NCBI GenBank assembly: GCA_016202915.1
Contig: JACQNT010000036.1
Location: forward strand, 1-26,691
From: Acidobacteriota bacterium
Lineage (GTDB): Bacteria; Acidobacteriota; Polarisedimenticolia; Gp22-AA2
Reading direction: 5' to 3'
DNA length: 26,691 nt
Made by a program: the position numbers and the translations under genes
Notes under the pieces: model-generated
The model's database searches: none
Seen by the model: the letters and a program-made list of their open reading frames with translations, nothing else
What the model was told of the DNA's origin: nothing
Shown: positions 13,947 to 25,543 of the stretch, piece by piece
Numbering within the stretch: position 1 is the stretch's first letter
How the letters are laid out: every line of letters starts with the position of its first letter

Positions 13947-15110
13947 TCAGACCGTGGCGGCGCTGCGCGCCGCCTGGCGCAGGGCCTCAGCCCTGTCGGT
14001 CCGCTCCCAGGTGAACTCCGGCTCGGTGCGCCCGAAGTGGCCGAAGGCCGCCGTGCGCCGGTAGACCGGCCGGCGCAGCCCGAGCGCGTCGATGATCTCG
14101 CGCGGCTTCAGCCCGAAGTGTTCGCGCACCAGACGGACGATCTTCGCGTCCTCGAGCGCGCCGGTGCCCTGCGTGTCCACGCGGACCGACACCGGGTCGG
14201 CGACGCCGATGGCGTAGGCCAGCTGCACCTCGACGCGCTCGGCGATGCCGGCCGCCACCACGTTCTTGGCGACGTAGCGCGCCATGTAGGCCGCGGAGCG
14301 GTCCACCTTCGTCGGGTCCTTCCCCGAGAAGGCGCCGCCGCCGTGGCGCGCGTAACCGCCGTACGTGTCCACAATGATCTTCCTGCCTGTGAGACCGGTG
14401 TCCGCCTGGGGCCCCCCGACCACGAAGCGCCCGGTCGGGTTGATGTGCACGCGCGTGGCGCCGTCGCGCAACTCCTCCGGGATCACCGCGCGGATGACGT
14501 GCTCCTCGACGTCGCGGCGCAGGTCCTCAATCCCCACGTCGGCGGAATGCTGGGTTGAGACGACCACGGCCTGGACGCGGGCGGGGCGGCCCCCGGCGTA
14601 TTCCACGGTCACCTGCGATTTGCCGTCCGGCCGCAGGTAGGGGAGGCGACCGGAGCGGCGCGCCTCGGAAAGCCGCCGCACGAGGCGATGCGCCAGCAGG
14701 ATCGGCATCGGCATCAGCTCGGGCGTCTCCCGGCAGGCGAACCCGAACATCATCCCCTGGTCGCCCGCTCCTCCGGTATCGACGCCCAGGGCGATGTCTG
14801 GAGACTGCTTGTTGATGGCGGCGATCACGGAGCAGGTTTCGGAATCGAACCCGAACTCGGCCCGGGTGTACCCGGCGTCGCGGATCGCCGCGCGCACCGT
14901 CTCCTGGACGTCGACGACCGCCCGCGTCGTCATCTCGCCGGCGACGAAGGCGACGCCGGTCGTGACCAGAGTCTCGATGGCCACCCGCGACTGAGGATCC
15001 TGGATCAGGACGGCGTCCAGAAGCGCGTCCGACACCTGGTCGGCGACCTTGTCGGGATGACCCTCGGTCACCGATTCGGAGGTGAAGAGATGCCGGTCGC
15101 CGTCCATCAT
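13947..15110 (-). CDS. metK: S-adenosylmethionine synthetase
   Basis: MetK makes S-adenosylmethionine from methionine and ATP in the cytoplasm. Signatures in order: SESVTEGHPDKVADQVSDALLDA (N-terminal substrate and metal site), TTGVAFVAGEMTT, GAGDQGMMFGFA (ATP-binding loop) and GGGAFSGKDPTKVDRSAAY (phosphate-binding). The 387-residue length is normal. Two ATG codons are adjacent (15110 and 15107); AGGAG lies 3 bases from the first and 6 from the second, so the second may be the one used. It has its own promoter beyond the dnaE stop codon and is followed within 10 bases by ahcY, so synthesis of SAM and removal of its by-product are probably co-transcribed. The ~48-base predicted leader is too short for a SAM riboswitch. 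Confidence 0.97.
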   Translation of the reverse strand: MMDGDRHLFTSESVTEGHPDKVADQVSDALLDAVLIQDPQSRVAIETLVTTGVAFVAGEMTTRAVVDVQETVRAAIRDAGYTRAEFGFDSETCSVIAAINKQSPDIALGVDTGGAGDQGMMFGFACRETPELMPMPILLAHRLVRRLSEARRSGRLPYLRPDGKSQVTVEYAGGRPARVQAVVVSTQHSADVGIEDLRRDVEEHVIRAVIPEELRDGATRVHINPTGRFVVGGPQADTGLTGRKIIVDTYGGYARHGGGAFSGKDPTKVDRSAAYMARYVAKNVVAAGIAERVEVQLAYAIGVADPVSVRVDTQGTGALEDAKIVRLVREHFGLKPREIIDALGLRRPVYRRTAAFGHFGRTEPEFTWERTDRAEALRQAARSAATV

Positions 15111-15164
15111 CGGCTCCTCTCCCGGAGCGCAAGGACCCGGGGGTCGCTGCCGCGGAAAGCCCCG

Positions 15165-15189
15165 ACGATAAAGGACTTTCGGGGTGTTG

Positions 15190-15193
<4 letters not shown>
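15165..15193 (-). promoter_or_regulatory. sigma70-type promoter for metK-ahcY, overlapping the dnaE stop
   Basis: On the - strand: TTGACA (15193-15188), a 17-base spacer, and TATCGT (15170-15165). The -35 hexamer is a perfect consensus and contains the TGA stop codon of dnaE. The predicted start is near 15158, giving a ~48-base leader before metK. The -10 matches consensus at four of six positions. Confidence 0.7.
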
Positions 15194-18645
<3,452 letters not shown>

Positions 18646-18647
18646 CC

Positions 18648-20210
18648 TCACTCCCACTCGATGGTCGCGGGGGGCTTGCTGCTCACGTCGTAGACCACGC
18701 GGTTCACGCCGCGCACCTCGTTGACGATGCGGGCGCTGACCTTCGCCAGGAAGGCGGCGGGAAGCCGGGCCCAGTCCGCCGTCATGAAGTCCTCCGTGGT
18801 CACCGCGCGCAGCGCCACGACGTTCTCGTAGGTGCGGCCGTCTCCCATCACGCCGACGGTCCTGACCGGCAGGAGCACGGCGAACGCCTGGGCCGTCTCG
18901 TCGTAGAGCCGGGCGCCCCGCGGGCCCGGCGTCGCCTTGAGCTCGGAGATGAAGAGGTCGTCCGCCCGCCGCAGGATCTCGAGGCGCTCTTCCGTCACCT
19001 CCCCGAGGATGCGCACCGCGAGGCCCGGCCCCGGGAAGGGATGGCGCGACAGGATCGCGTCGCCGAGGCCCAGCTCCTTGCCGAGACGCCGGACCTCGTC
19101 CTTGAACAGCTCGCGCAGCGGCTCCACCAGCTTCAGCTTCATGGCGGCCGGCAGCCCGCCCACGTTGTGGTGCGTCTTGATGACCGCCGCCGGCCCCTGG
19201 AAGGAGGTCGACTCGATCAGGTCCGGGTAGAGCGTCCCCTGCGCGAGGAACTCGACCGGTCCGATCCGCGCGGCCTCCTCCTCGAAGACCTCGACGAACA
19301 CCCGGCCGATGATGCGGCGCTTCTCCTCGGGGTCGACGACGTCGCGCAGCGCCTGCACGAAGCGGGCCGCGGCATCGACCCGCCGGACCGGCAGGCGGTA
19401 GGACTCCGAGAACGTCCGCAGCACCTCATCCGCCTCCCGCCGCCGCAGGAGGCCGTTGTCGACGAGCAGACAGTGCAGGCGGTCGCCGATCGCCCGGTGG
19501 ATGAGCAGGGCGGCGACGGCGGAGTCGACGCCTCCGCTCAAGCCGGCGAGCACCCGGCCCCGGCCCACGCGCTCCCGGATGGCGGTCACGGCCTCTTCGA
19601 TGAACGACGTCATGCGCCAGCGCCCGCTGCAGCCGCAGACGCGGAACAGGAAGTTCCCGAGGATCTCCATCCCGTGCCGGGTGTGGGCCACCTCGGGATG
19701 GAACTGGATGCCGTACAGCCGGCGCCCCTCGTCGGCCATGGCGGCGCAGCCGGAGTTCGTGCTTCTCGCCGTCACGCTGAACCCGGTCGGGGGCTCCAGG
19801 ATCTCGTCCCCGTGGCTCATCCAGACCCCCTGCCGCTCCGGCAGCCCATCGAACAGGAGGGAACGCGCCCGCACCTCGAGTTCGGAGGGGCCGAACTCCC
19901 GCTGGGCCGCCCGCATCACCCGGCCGCGGAGCTGGTGCGCCATCAGCTGCATGCCGTAGCAGATCCCCAGGATCGGCACCCCCATCCCGTACACGGCGGG
20001 GTCGAGGCGGGGCGCCCCCGGGCTGTCGACCGACTCCGGCCCTCCCGACAGGACGATGCCGCGCGGCTCCAGGGCCCGCAGGCGATCGAGCGGCGCGTCG
20101 AACGGCAGGAGCTGGCTGTAGACGTTGAGCTCGCGAACGCGGCGGGCGATCAGGTGGCTGTACTGCGAGCCGAAGTCGAGGACGAGGACCGTCTCGCCCC
20201 GCGCCGTCAT
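18648..20210 (-). CDS. guaA: GMP synthase (glutamine-hydrolysing)
   Basis: GuaA aminates XMP to GMP using glutamine and ATP. The 520-residue product has an N-terminal class I amidotransferase domain (VLVLDFGSQYSHLIARR; nucleophile C84 in GICYGMQLMAHQL; H/E of QFHPEV). Next comes the ATP-pyrophosphatase loop LSGGVDSAVAALL and the dimerisation domain with GRTYENVVALRAVTTEDFMTADWARLP, ending in ATIEWE. The open frame continues 89 codons upstream, but that extension is Arg/Pro-rich shadow of holA. The ATG at 20210 overlaps the holA stop (ATGA, 20207-20210) and begins exactly at the conserved domain. It sits between holA and dnaE, linking a nucleotide-supply gene with two replication genes. Confidence 0.97.
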   Translation of the reverse strand: MTARGETVLVLDFGSQYSHLIARRVRELNVYSQLLPFDAPLDRLRALEPRGIVLSGGPESVDSPGAPRLDPAVYGMGVPILGICYGMQLMAHQLRGRVMRAAQREFGPSELEVRARSLLFDGLPERQGVWMSHGDEILEPPTGFSVTARSTNSGCAAMADEGRRLYGIQFHPEVAHTRHGMEILGNFLFRVCGCSGRWRMTSFIEEAVTAIRERVGRGRVLAGLSGGVDSAVAALLIHRAIGDRLHCLLVDNGLLRRREADEVLRTFSESYRLPVRRVDAAARFVQALRDVVDPEEKRRIIGRVFVEVFEEEAARIGPVEFLAQGTLYPDLIESTSFQGPAAVIKTHHNVGGLPAAMKLKLVEPLRELFKDEVRRLGKELGLGDAILSRHPFPGPGLAVRILGEVTEERLEILRRADDLFISELKATPGPRGARLYDETAQAFAVLLPVRTVGVMGDGRTYENVVALRAVTTEDFMTADWARLPAAFLAKVSARIVNEVRGVNRVVYDVSSKPPATIEWE

Positions 20211-21232
20211 GCGATCCTTCCGCGCAGGCGGCCGGCGCGGTGGATCAGGCGCTCGAAGGCATGCGCCGGATCCCTGGCCCCCATCCCCTTCAGCTCGCGA
20301 TCCGCCTGGAGGCAGAGGGCCAGCGAGCGCTGCAGAACCGGGGCGGGCGCGTTCCTCGTCTCCGCGCGGAACCGCTCGATCTTCCCCTGGTTGATGCCGT
20401 AGAGCTCGTTGGCTTCCCTGGGCGGCAGGCGCCGCCCGGCGGCGACCTCGGCCCTGAGGGCGTTCCGGAAGTACCATGCCAGGCCGCCGAGAAGGCGCAC
20501 GGGCTCTTCCCCCGCTTGGAGCAGGGCCCGCAGGGAGGCGACCGCCTCGGCCCGCTCCCCGCGCGCCACCTGCGCCGCCAGCCTGAAGGCATCCGCCACG
20601 CGCGGCACGTCGGCGAGGACGGCGAGGTCGGACGGCTGGACCGGCCGCGGCTCGCCGATCGCCCCCATCAGCTTCTGCAGCTCCGAGTCCAGGCGCCCCA
20701 GCGCCGCCCCCGCCAGACCCGCCGCGATCGCTTCCGCCAGGTCCGCCCCGATCCCGTAGCCGTGGCCCCGCAGCCTGTCGCGCACCCAGGCGGCGGTGCG
20801 CGCCTCGTCCAGGGGCCGGCAGTCGACCCGCGCGGCGCCCGTCAGCAGGGTCCTGTAGAGAAGCCGCCGGCGGTCGAACTCGCTGTCGCTGAAGATCAGG
20901 CAGGCGCGGGGGTTCGGCCGGGCGAGGAACGCACTCAGCGCCCCGGCGTCCTCCAGACGCATGCGGTCCGCCTGGCGCACGATCACCAGCCGGCGCCCTG
21001 CTCCCATGGGGTAGGTGGAGGCGAGGTCGAGGATCGCGGCCAGCGTCGTCTCGCCTCCCAGCACCGACTCGCGGTCCACCACGGCGGCGCCGGCTGGCAG
21101 CAGCGCGTTCTCCAGGAGACGGATCCCTTCCTCGTGGAAGTACTCCTCCTCCCCCTCGAACAGGTAGATCGGCTCGCTCGACCCGCGCTTGAGGCTCTGC
21201 CGGAACTGCTCGAACCCGAGGGACGGGGGCAT
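20207..21232 (-). CDS. holA: DNA polymerase III delta subunit
   Basis: HolA is the clamp-loader subunit that opens the beta clamp. The 341-residue product fits the family length and pattern: EPIYLFEGEEEYFHEEGIRLL at the start, a Rossmann-like region with RRLVIVRQADRM and ACLIFSDSEFDRRRLLYRTL, the LDSELQKLMGAIGE helix, and the C-terminal domain with GLAWYFRNALRAEVAAGRRLPPREA and LQADRELKGMGARDP. The family is divergent and has no strict catalytic motif, but position helps: leuS-lptE-holA is the order also found in E. coli. The ATG at 21232 is 6 bases after lptE, and the stop overlaps guaA by 4 bases, so lptE-holA-guaA reads as a tight operon. Confidence 0.92.
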   Translation of the reverse strand: MPPSLGFEQFRQSLKRGSSEPIYLFEGEEEYFHEEGIRLLENALLPAGAAVVDRESVLGGETTLAAILDLASTYPMGAGRRLVIVRQADRMRLEDAGALSAFLARPNPRACLIFSDSEFDRRRLLYRTLLTGAARVDCRPLDEARTAAWVRDRLRGHGYGIGADLAEAIAAGLAGAALGRLDSELQKLMGAIGEPRPVQPSDLAVLADVPRVADAFRLAAQVARGERAEAVASLRALLQAGEEPVRLLGGLAWYFRNALRAEVAAGRRLPPREANELYGINQGKIERFRAETRNAPAPVLQRSLALCLQADRELKGMGARDPAHAFERLIHRAGRLRGRIA

Positions 21233-21238
21233 CGGGGA

Positions 21239-21808
21239 TCAGAACCCTTCGAGAATGGAGGTCACGACGCTGCGGGCGAAATCGGTGGCGACCTCGTCGA
21301 TGGCGACGATCTCCTGATCGACGAAACTCTCCGGGCTGACCGGCACGTCGTACTGCCTCTTGAACAGAAAGTGATCGTCCTCCCAGAGGACCCTCTCGGA
21401 GGCCACCTCGGTCAGGGCGACGCGCGCCGTGATCCGGATCTCGTAGCGCGTGGCGCGCCCCTGCTCGCTGATGACCACCGGGTTGACCGTGTAGGAGAGG
21501 AGGTCACCCTGGAGGACCGCCTGCGCCCCTTCCTCGCCGGGGAGGATGCGCAGCCGCCCGCGCGTCGTGAACTCGTCGATGACGTGCTCCGTGACGCGCT
21601 GCTCGAGCTCCGGACGGTTGGTGCGATTGACGAAGGTCGGGATGGCGAGGGTGCGGACCCCCGACGGCAGCGTGCTCGAGCGGCCGGCCAGGTGGTATCC
21701 GCAGCCGGAGGAGGCGACCAGGGCAACCAGGAAGGCGGCTGCCCCGGCCGCGCGCCGGTGGCGGGTGTCGGCCGACGGCGCTCGCGGGGCGGAGGTGCGC
21801 GCGGACAT
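21239..21808 (-). CDS. lptE: LPS-assembly lipoprotein LptE
   Basis: This is the outer-membrane lipoprotein that plugs the LptD barrel and delivers LPS to the surface. The 189-residue product has an Arg-rich start, a hydrophobic segment (AAGAAAFLVALVASS) and lipobox cysteine C36 in SSGCGYHLAG. The mature part has GVRTLAIPTFVNRTNRPELEQRVTEHVIDEF, the LptE core, and ends with the FARSVVTSILEGF helix. The -3 residue of the lipobox is Ser rather than Leu, mildly atypical. In-frame starts exist up to 21844, but the TATAAT box at 21816-21821 would sit inside the longer version, and the ATG at 21808 is where transcription should begin. It is followed by holA and preceded by leuS, as in E. coli. Confidence 0.88.
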   Translation of the reverse strand: MSARTSAPRAPSADTRHRRAAGAAAFLVALVASSGCGYHLAGRSSTLPSGVRTLAIPTFVNRTNRPELEQRVTEHVIDEFTTRGRLRILPGEEGAQAVLQGDLLSYTVNPVVISEQGRATRYEIRITARVALTEVASERVLWEDDHFLFKRQYDVPVSPESFVDQEIVAIDEVATDFARSVVTSILEGF

Positions 21809-21815
21809 CGGCCGC

Positions 21816-21844
21816 ATTATAGATGAGAAGCGCGGCCCGGTCAC
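21816..21844 (-). promoter_or_regulatory. promoter placing transcription start at the lptE start codon
   Basis: On the - strand: GTGACC (21844-21839), a 17-base spacer, and a perfect TATAAT (21821-21816). Seven bases (GCGGCCG) separate the -10 from the ATG at 21808, so the predicted +1 is the A of the start codon. There is no Shine-Dalgarno box. It would drive lptE-holA-guaA-dnaE independently of leuS. Confidence 0.65.
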
Positions 21845-21872
21845 GCGGCGCCGGGCGCCGCCCGGCCGCGGC

Positions 21873-24377
21873 TCACACCACGATGTTGAGCAGCTTGCCG
21901 GGAACGTAGATCGTCCTGCGAACCGCGCGGCCCGCGAGGTGCGCCGACACGCGGCCGTCGGCGCGGGCGCGCGCGAGCAGCTCCGCTTCGGGCACGGAGG
22001 GCGTGACGCGCAGGCGCCCTCTGACGCGGCCGTTCACCTGCACGACGATCTCCACCTCGTCCTCCTTCAGCCAGGGGTCGAGGGCCGCCGGCCAGGGCCG
22101 GGCGGCGGCGCTTCCCGCCCCGCCCAGGGCGGACCAGATCTCCTCGGAGACGTGCGGGGCGAACGGCTGCAGCAGGAGCGCGATCGCGCGGCCGGCCTCC
22201 TTCAGGTAGGGGTCATCGCCGTCCCGGGCGTCGCGCTCGAAATCCTGCGCCGCGTTCAGCAATTCCATCACGGCGGCCACGGGCGTGTTGAGATGCAGCC
22301 GCCTCTCGATGTCCACGGTGACCCGCGCGATCGTCTGGTGGATCTTGCGCCGCAGGGCGGCCCGCCTCGGGTCGTCCGCCCCCGCGTCGGGCCCCGGCAG
22401 GGGGGCCGCGGCGAGGGCGGCGGCGCGCGGCAGGAACAGGCGCCAGACGCGCTCCAGGAACCGGAAGCAGCCCTCCACTCCCAGCTCGCTCCATTCCAGG
22501 TCCTTCTCGGGCGGGGCGGCGAAGAGCGTGAAGAGGCGCGTCGTGTCGGCGCCGTAGCGGCGCACCATCTCGTCGGGATCGACGATGTTCCCCTTCGACT
22601 TCGACATCACCGTGCCTCCCTTGAGCACCATCCCCTGGCAGAGGAGGTTCCTGATCGGCTCTCCCGCCGACACCAGGCCCAGATCGCGGAGCACCTTGGT
22701 GAAGAACCGGCAATAGATCAGGTGCATGGTGGCGTGCTCGATGCCGCCGATGTAGAGGTCGATCGGGAACCAGGCGTTCGCCAGCGCCGCGTCGAACGGG
22801 GCCCTTGCGTTGCGCGGATCGGTGTAGCGGTAGAAATACCAGGAGGAGTCGAAGAAGGTGTCCATGGTGTCGGTCTCGCGCCGGCCGGGCCCGGCGCATC
22901 GCGGGCAGGGCACGCCGACGAACGCGGCGGCCCGGGCCAGGGGCGACCCCCCTTCACCGGTAAGGGAGAGGTCCGCCGGAAGGCGCACCGGCAGGTCCTC
23001 CTCCGGGACCGGCACGATGCCGCACCCATCGCAGTAGACGACCGGGATCGGGGTTCCCCAGTAGCGCTGCCGCGAGATCCCCCAGTCGAGCAGCCGGTAC
23101 TGGACGACGCCCCGGGCGCACCCGTCCTTCTCGCCCGCGCGCAGCATCGCGCCCCGCGCCTCGGCGGAGGGCAGGCCGGCGTAGGGTCCCGAGGCGGTGA
23201 GGACCCCGTCCTCGGTCATGGCGGCCTCCGGGCGCCCCCCCGGGGCGGACGCCGCGCCGGGCCGGACGACGACCGGCCGCACCGGCAGGCCGTACCGCAC
23301 CGCGACCTCGAAGTCCCTGGTGTCGTGGGCCGGGACGGCCATGATCGCGCCCGTGCCGTACTCCGCCAGCACGAAATTGGCCGTCCAGACGGGGATCGCC
23401 TCCCTGCTGTAGGGGTTGAGGACCCGCAGCCCGGTGTCGATCCCCTCCTTCTCTTCGGGCTCCTCCCCCGGGCGCGGCGGCTCGCGGCGCGCCATCCGCT
23501 CGAGGAACTCCGAGAGCGCCCCGCGCTCCGGGGACGCGGCGCCGGGCCGCGCCAGGAGCGCGTGCCCGGGCGCCACCACGCAGAAGGTCGCGCCGTAGAT
23601 CGTGTCCAGCCGGGTGGTGAAGATCTCGAGCGCCTCCGGGGTCGGGCGCCCCGCTCGGTCGAGGACGGGGAAGCGAACGCGCGCCCCCGCGCTCCGCCCG
23701 ATCCAGTTGCGCTGCATGACGCGCACGCGCTCCGGCCAGCCGGTCAGCCGTTCGAGATCGGCGTCCAGCTCCGCGGCGTAGGCCGTGATGCGCAGGAACC
23801 ACTGCTCCAGCTCCCTGCGGCCGACGGCCGAATCGCACCGCCAGCAGCGCCCGGACGCCACCTGCTCGTTCGCCAGGACCGTGCGGCACGTTCGGCACCA
23901 GTTGACCCAGCGCTTGCTGCGATAGGCCAGGCCGCGCTCCAGCATTTTGAGGAACAACCACTGGTTCCAGCGGTAGTAGTCGGGGTGGTGCGCGGTGATC
24001 TCGCGCTCCCAGTCGTAGGAAAACCCGAGACGCCGCAGCTGCATCCCCATGTGGGCGATGTTGTCGCCGGTCCAGCGCGCGGGGGCGATCCCTTCCTTGA
24101 TGGCGGCGTTCTCTGCCGGCAGACCGAAGGAGTCCCAGCCCATCGGGTGCAACACCTGAAAGCCCCGCATCCTGTAATAGCGCGCGACGGCGTCGCCGAT
24201 GGCGTAGTTGCGCACGTGCCCCATGTGGAGGCGCCCCGAGGGGTACGGCAGCATCTCCAGGCAGTAGAAGCCGCGCCCGGAGGGCCGCGGCGGCGCCGCG
24301 AAGGCGCGCTCCGCCTCCCAGCGTTCCTGCCATTTCCTCTCGAGGGCGTCGAAGGACTCCCGGTAATCCACCGCCAT
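21873..24377 (-). CDS. leuS: leucyl-tRNA synthetase
   Basis: This class I aminoacyl-tRNA synthetase charges tRNA-Leu. The 834-residue product begins MAVDYRESFDALERKWQERWE. The HIGH motif is HMGH (51-54, PYPSGRLHMGH) and the KMSKS loop is VMSKS (590-594, followed by KGNIVDP). GWDSFGLPAENAAI and a C-R-T-C...C-W-R-C zinc module are typical of bacterial LeuRS. The CP1 editing domain lies between about residues 220 and 420. The C-terminal anticodon and tail domains end KLLNIVV. The frame is open a further 14 codons to a TTG at 24419, but the ATG at 24377 has GAGGAGG just upstream (2 bases, rather close) and starts at the conserved residues. A TAGAAT hexamer lies ~40 bases upstream without a good -35. 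lptE follows. Confidence 0.97.
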   Translation of the reverse strand: MAVDYRESFDALERKWQERWEAERAFAAPPRPSGRGFYCLEMLPYPSGRLHMGHVRNYAIGDAVARYYRMRGFQVLHPMGWDSFGLPAENAAIKEGIAPARWTGDNIAHMGMQLRRLGFSYDWEREITAHHPDYYRWNQWLFLKMLERGLAYRSKRWVNWCRTCRTVLANEQVASGRCWRCDSAVGRRELEQWFLRITAYAAELDADLERLTGWPERVRVMQRNWIGRSAGARVRFPVLDRAGRPTPEALEIFTTRLDTIYGATFCVVAPGHALLARPGAASPERGALSEFLERMARREPPRPGEEPEEKEGIDTGLRVLNPYSREAIPVWTANFVLAEYGTGAIMAVPAHDTRDFEVAVRYGLPVRPVVVRPGAASAPGGRPEAAMTEDGVLTASGPYAGLPSAEARGAMLRAGEKDGCARGVVQYRLLDWGISRQRYWGTPIPVVYCDGCGIVPVPEEDLPVRLPADLSLTGEGGSPLARAAAFVGVPCPRCAGPGRRETDTMDTFFDSSWYFYRYTDPRNARAPFDAALANAWFPIDLYIGGIEHATMHLIYCRFFTKVLRDLGLVSAGEPIRNLLCQGMVLKGGTVMSKSKGNIVDPDEMVRRYGADTTRLFTLFAAPPEKDLEWSELGVEGCFRFLERVWRLFLPRAAALAAAPLPGPDAGADDPRRAALRRKIHQTIARVTVDIERRLHLNTPVAAVMELLNAAQDFERDARDGDDPYLKEAGRAIALLLQPFAPHVSEEIWSALGGAGSAAARPWPAALDPWLKEDEVEIVVQVNGRVRGRLRVTPSVPEAELLARARADGRVSAHLAGRAVRRTIYVPGKLLNIVV

Positions 24378-24439
24378 CGCCTCCTCGCCGCAGCGCGGCA
24401 CCCGCGGATCGGGCGCCAATTCTAAACCATGCGGGGGCC

Positions 24440-24454
24440 AGGAGCCTGTCCGGG
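24440..24454 (+). repeat. 15-base repeat, copy 1 (upstream of leuS)
   Basis: AGGAGCCTGTCCGGG differs at one base from the copy at 25398-25412, in the same orientation. Read on the - strand, both copies lie in the 5' region of a leftward gene (here leuS). It may be a shared regulator site or a dispersed repeat. Confidence 0.4.
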
Positions 24455-24477
24455 CATCGGGCGGCGTGTCACGAGGC

Positions 24478-25368
24478 TCAGGGAGCGTCCCGTCCGGGGC
24501 GGGGATCCGGCTTCCGGCACCGGGCGACGAGGGACGCGCCGGCGAGGATTCGCCCGGCGCTGAGGACGCGGAGCGCGCCGGTGAGAACCGTCCACCCCAG
24601 GCGCGCCAGCTCCGCCGCCGTCCTCGAGGCCCGGGACAGGCGACGATAGTAGGCCGCCCCCGGGGCGAGGCGCGAGTTGGAGACGCGCACGCGCTCGAAC
24701 CCGGCCCGCTCCAGGGTCCGTCTCAACGTGCGCGCGGAGAACCCGTGGCGATGCACCACCGCCAGGTCGCCCAAGGCCTTCAGGGAGAGCCTCCGGCCCA
24801 GTTTCCAGAGCGCCACGTGGACGGGGCCGTTGCGCACCCTCAGGAACAGCGCGCCGCCGCCCTTGAGCAGGCGGGCGATCTTCCCGAGGTCGGAGAGAGG
24901 AGTTTCCATCCAGTCCAGCACCTCCCACAGCGTGACGACATCGAAGGAGCGCTCGGGAAGGCGGGCCTCGCCCAGGGCCCCATGGACGATCTTCAGGCCC
25001 CTGGCCCTGGCCCGATCGGCCGCCCTGCCGCCGCTCTCGACTCCTTCGACTTCCCAGCCGCGATCCCTCGCCAGGACCAGGAAGTCACCCGCTCCGCAGC
25101 CGACGTCCAGGAGGCGCCCCGGCGGCCGGCTCTGCGCTTCGATCTCCCGCAGGAGCGCCCGGTGCAGCGGCAGCCGGGCGCTGACCACGTCGGGCTCGAT
25201 GGAGGAGTCGCCGCACAGGTCCCCCACCGACCGGAACAGCAGGCCGCAGCGCCGGCAACGCTCCAATCGACGGGCGCGCGGCCCTAGGAAGGCGTCCCTG
25301 TCCTCCGCCCCACACAGCCAGCATGCTGCCCGGATGATCGAGCCGGGGATCTCCGCGTCGTCGTTCAT
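24478..25368 (-). CDS. class I SAM-dependent methyltransferase with N-terminal zinc-knuckle
   Basis: The 296-residue product starts with a four-cysteine knuckle (C16-x2-C19 ... C38-x2-C41, CWLCG/CRRCG), then a Rossmann methyltransferase domain. Motif I is DVGCGAG (88-94), with E111 at the end of the second strand as the probable ribose ligand, and the post-motif region SFDVVTLWEVLDWMETP. The C-terminal ~80 residues are basic and helical (YYRRLSRASRTAAELARLGW...), possibly membrane-associated. Cys-knuckle plus Methyltransf_11/23 proteins are common in surface-polysaccharide and sugar-modification clusters, so a glycan or lipid-linked substrate is plausible but unproven. The ATG has GGGAGGGG five bases upstream and a good promoter. 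It is divergent from the nucleotidyltransferase-fold gene. Confidence 0.88.
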   Translation of the reverse strand: MNDDAEIPGSIIRAACWLCGAEDRDAFLGPRARRLERCRRCGLLFRSVGDLCGDSSIEPDVVSARLPLHRALLREIEAQSRPPGRLLDVGCGAGDFLVLARDRGWEVEGVESGGRAADRARARGLKIVHGALGEARLPERSFDVVTLWEVLDWMETPLSDLGKIARLLKGGGALFLRVRNGPVHVALWKLGRRLSLKALGDLAVVHRHGFSARTLRRTLERAGFERVRVSNSRLAPGAAYYRRLSRASRTAAELARLGWTVLTGALRVLSAGRILAGASLVARCRKPDPRPGRDAP

Positions 25369-25392
25369 CTCACCCCTCCCTCGGCGGGGCGA

Positions 25393-25421
25393 ATCCTAGG
25401 AGCCTGCCCGGGAAATCGCAA
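25393..25421 (-). promoter_or_regulatory. promoter for the methyltransferase gene
   Basis: On the - strand: TTGCGA (25421-25416), a 17-base spacer, and TAGGAT (25398-25393). The spacer contains the second copy of the 15-base repeat. The predicted leader is ~18-20 bases with a GGGAGGGG ribosome-binding box before the ATG at 25368. Confidence 0.55.
25398..25412 (+). repeat. 15-base repeat, copy 2 (upstream of the methyltransferase)
   Basis: AGGAGCCTGCCCGGG is 14/15 identical to the copy at 24440-24454. It lies in the promoter spacer of the leftward methyltransferase gene, a position from which a bound protein could repress. Confidence 0.4.
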
Positions 25422-25482
25422 GGGCCTCGCGCCTCACCGGAGTTTCAGATTCGTAACCCGGAAACCCAGGGTTGCCGCGGAC

Positions 25483-25510
25483 TTGCGGGACGTCGCCCGG
25501 AACATATATT
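25483..25510 (+). promoter_or_regulatory. possible promoter for the nucleotidyltransferase-fold gene
   Basis: TTGCGG (25483-25488), a 16-base spacer, and TATATT (25505-25510). The -10 is good; the -35 matches consensus at only three positions. It would give a ~27-base leader containing GGGGAGG eight bases before the ATG at 25544. Confidence 0.4.
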
Positions 25511-25543
25511 CGCCTCCGCCTGCGCTGGAAGGGGAGGCGATCC

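Noticed and set aside
15111..15189. SAM or SAH riboswitch before metK-ahcY
   Set aside because: The predicted leader is only about 48 bases, and no riboswitch core is recognisable.
20211..20477. 89-codon N-terminal extension of GuaA
   Set aside because: It is open only because it overlaps holA in a GC-rich frame; the domain starts right at the ATG at 20210.
21546..24425. 959-codon + strand open frame opposite leuS and lptE
   Set aside because: It is a shadow frame; the - strand encodes LeuRS with HIGH and KMSKS motifs.
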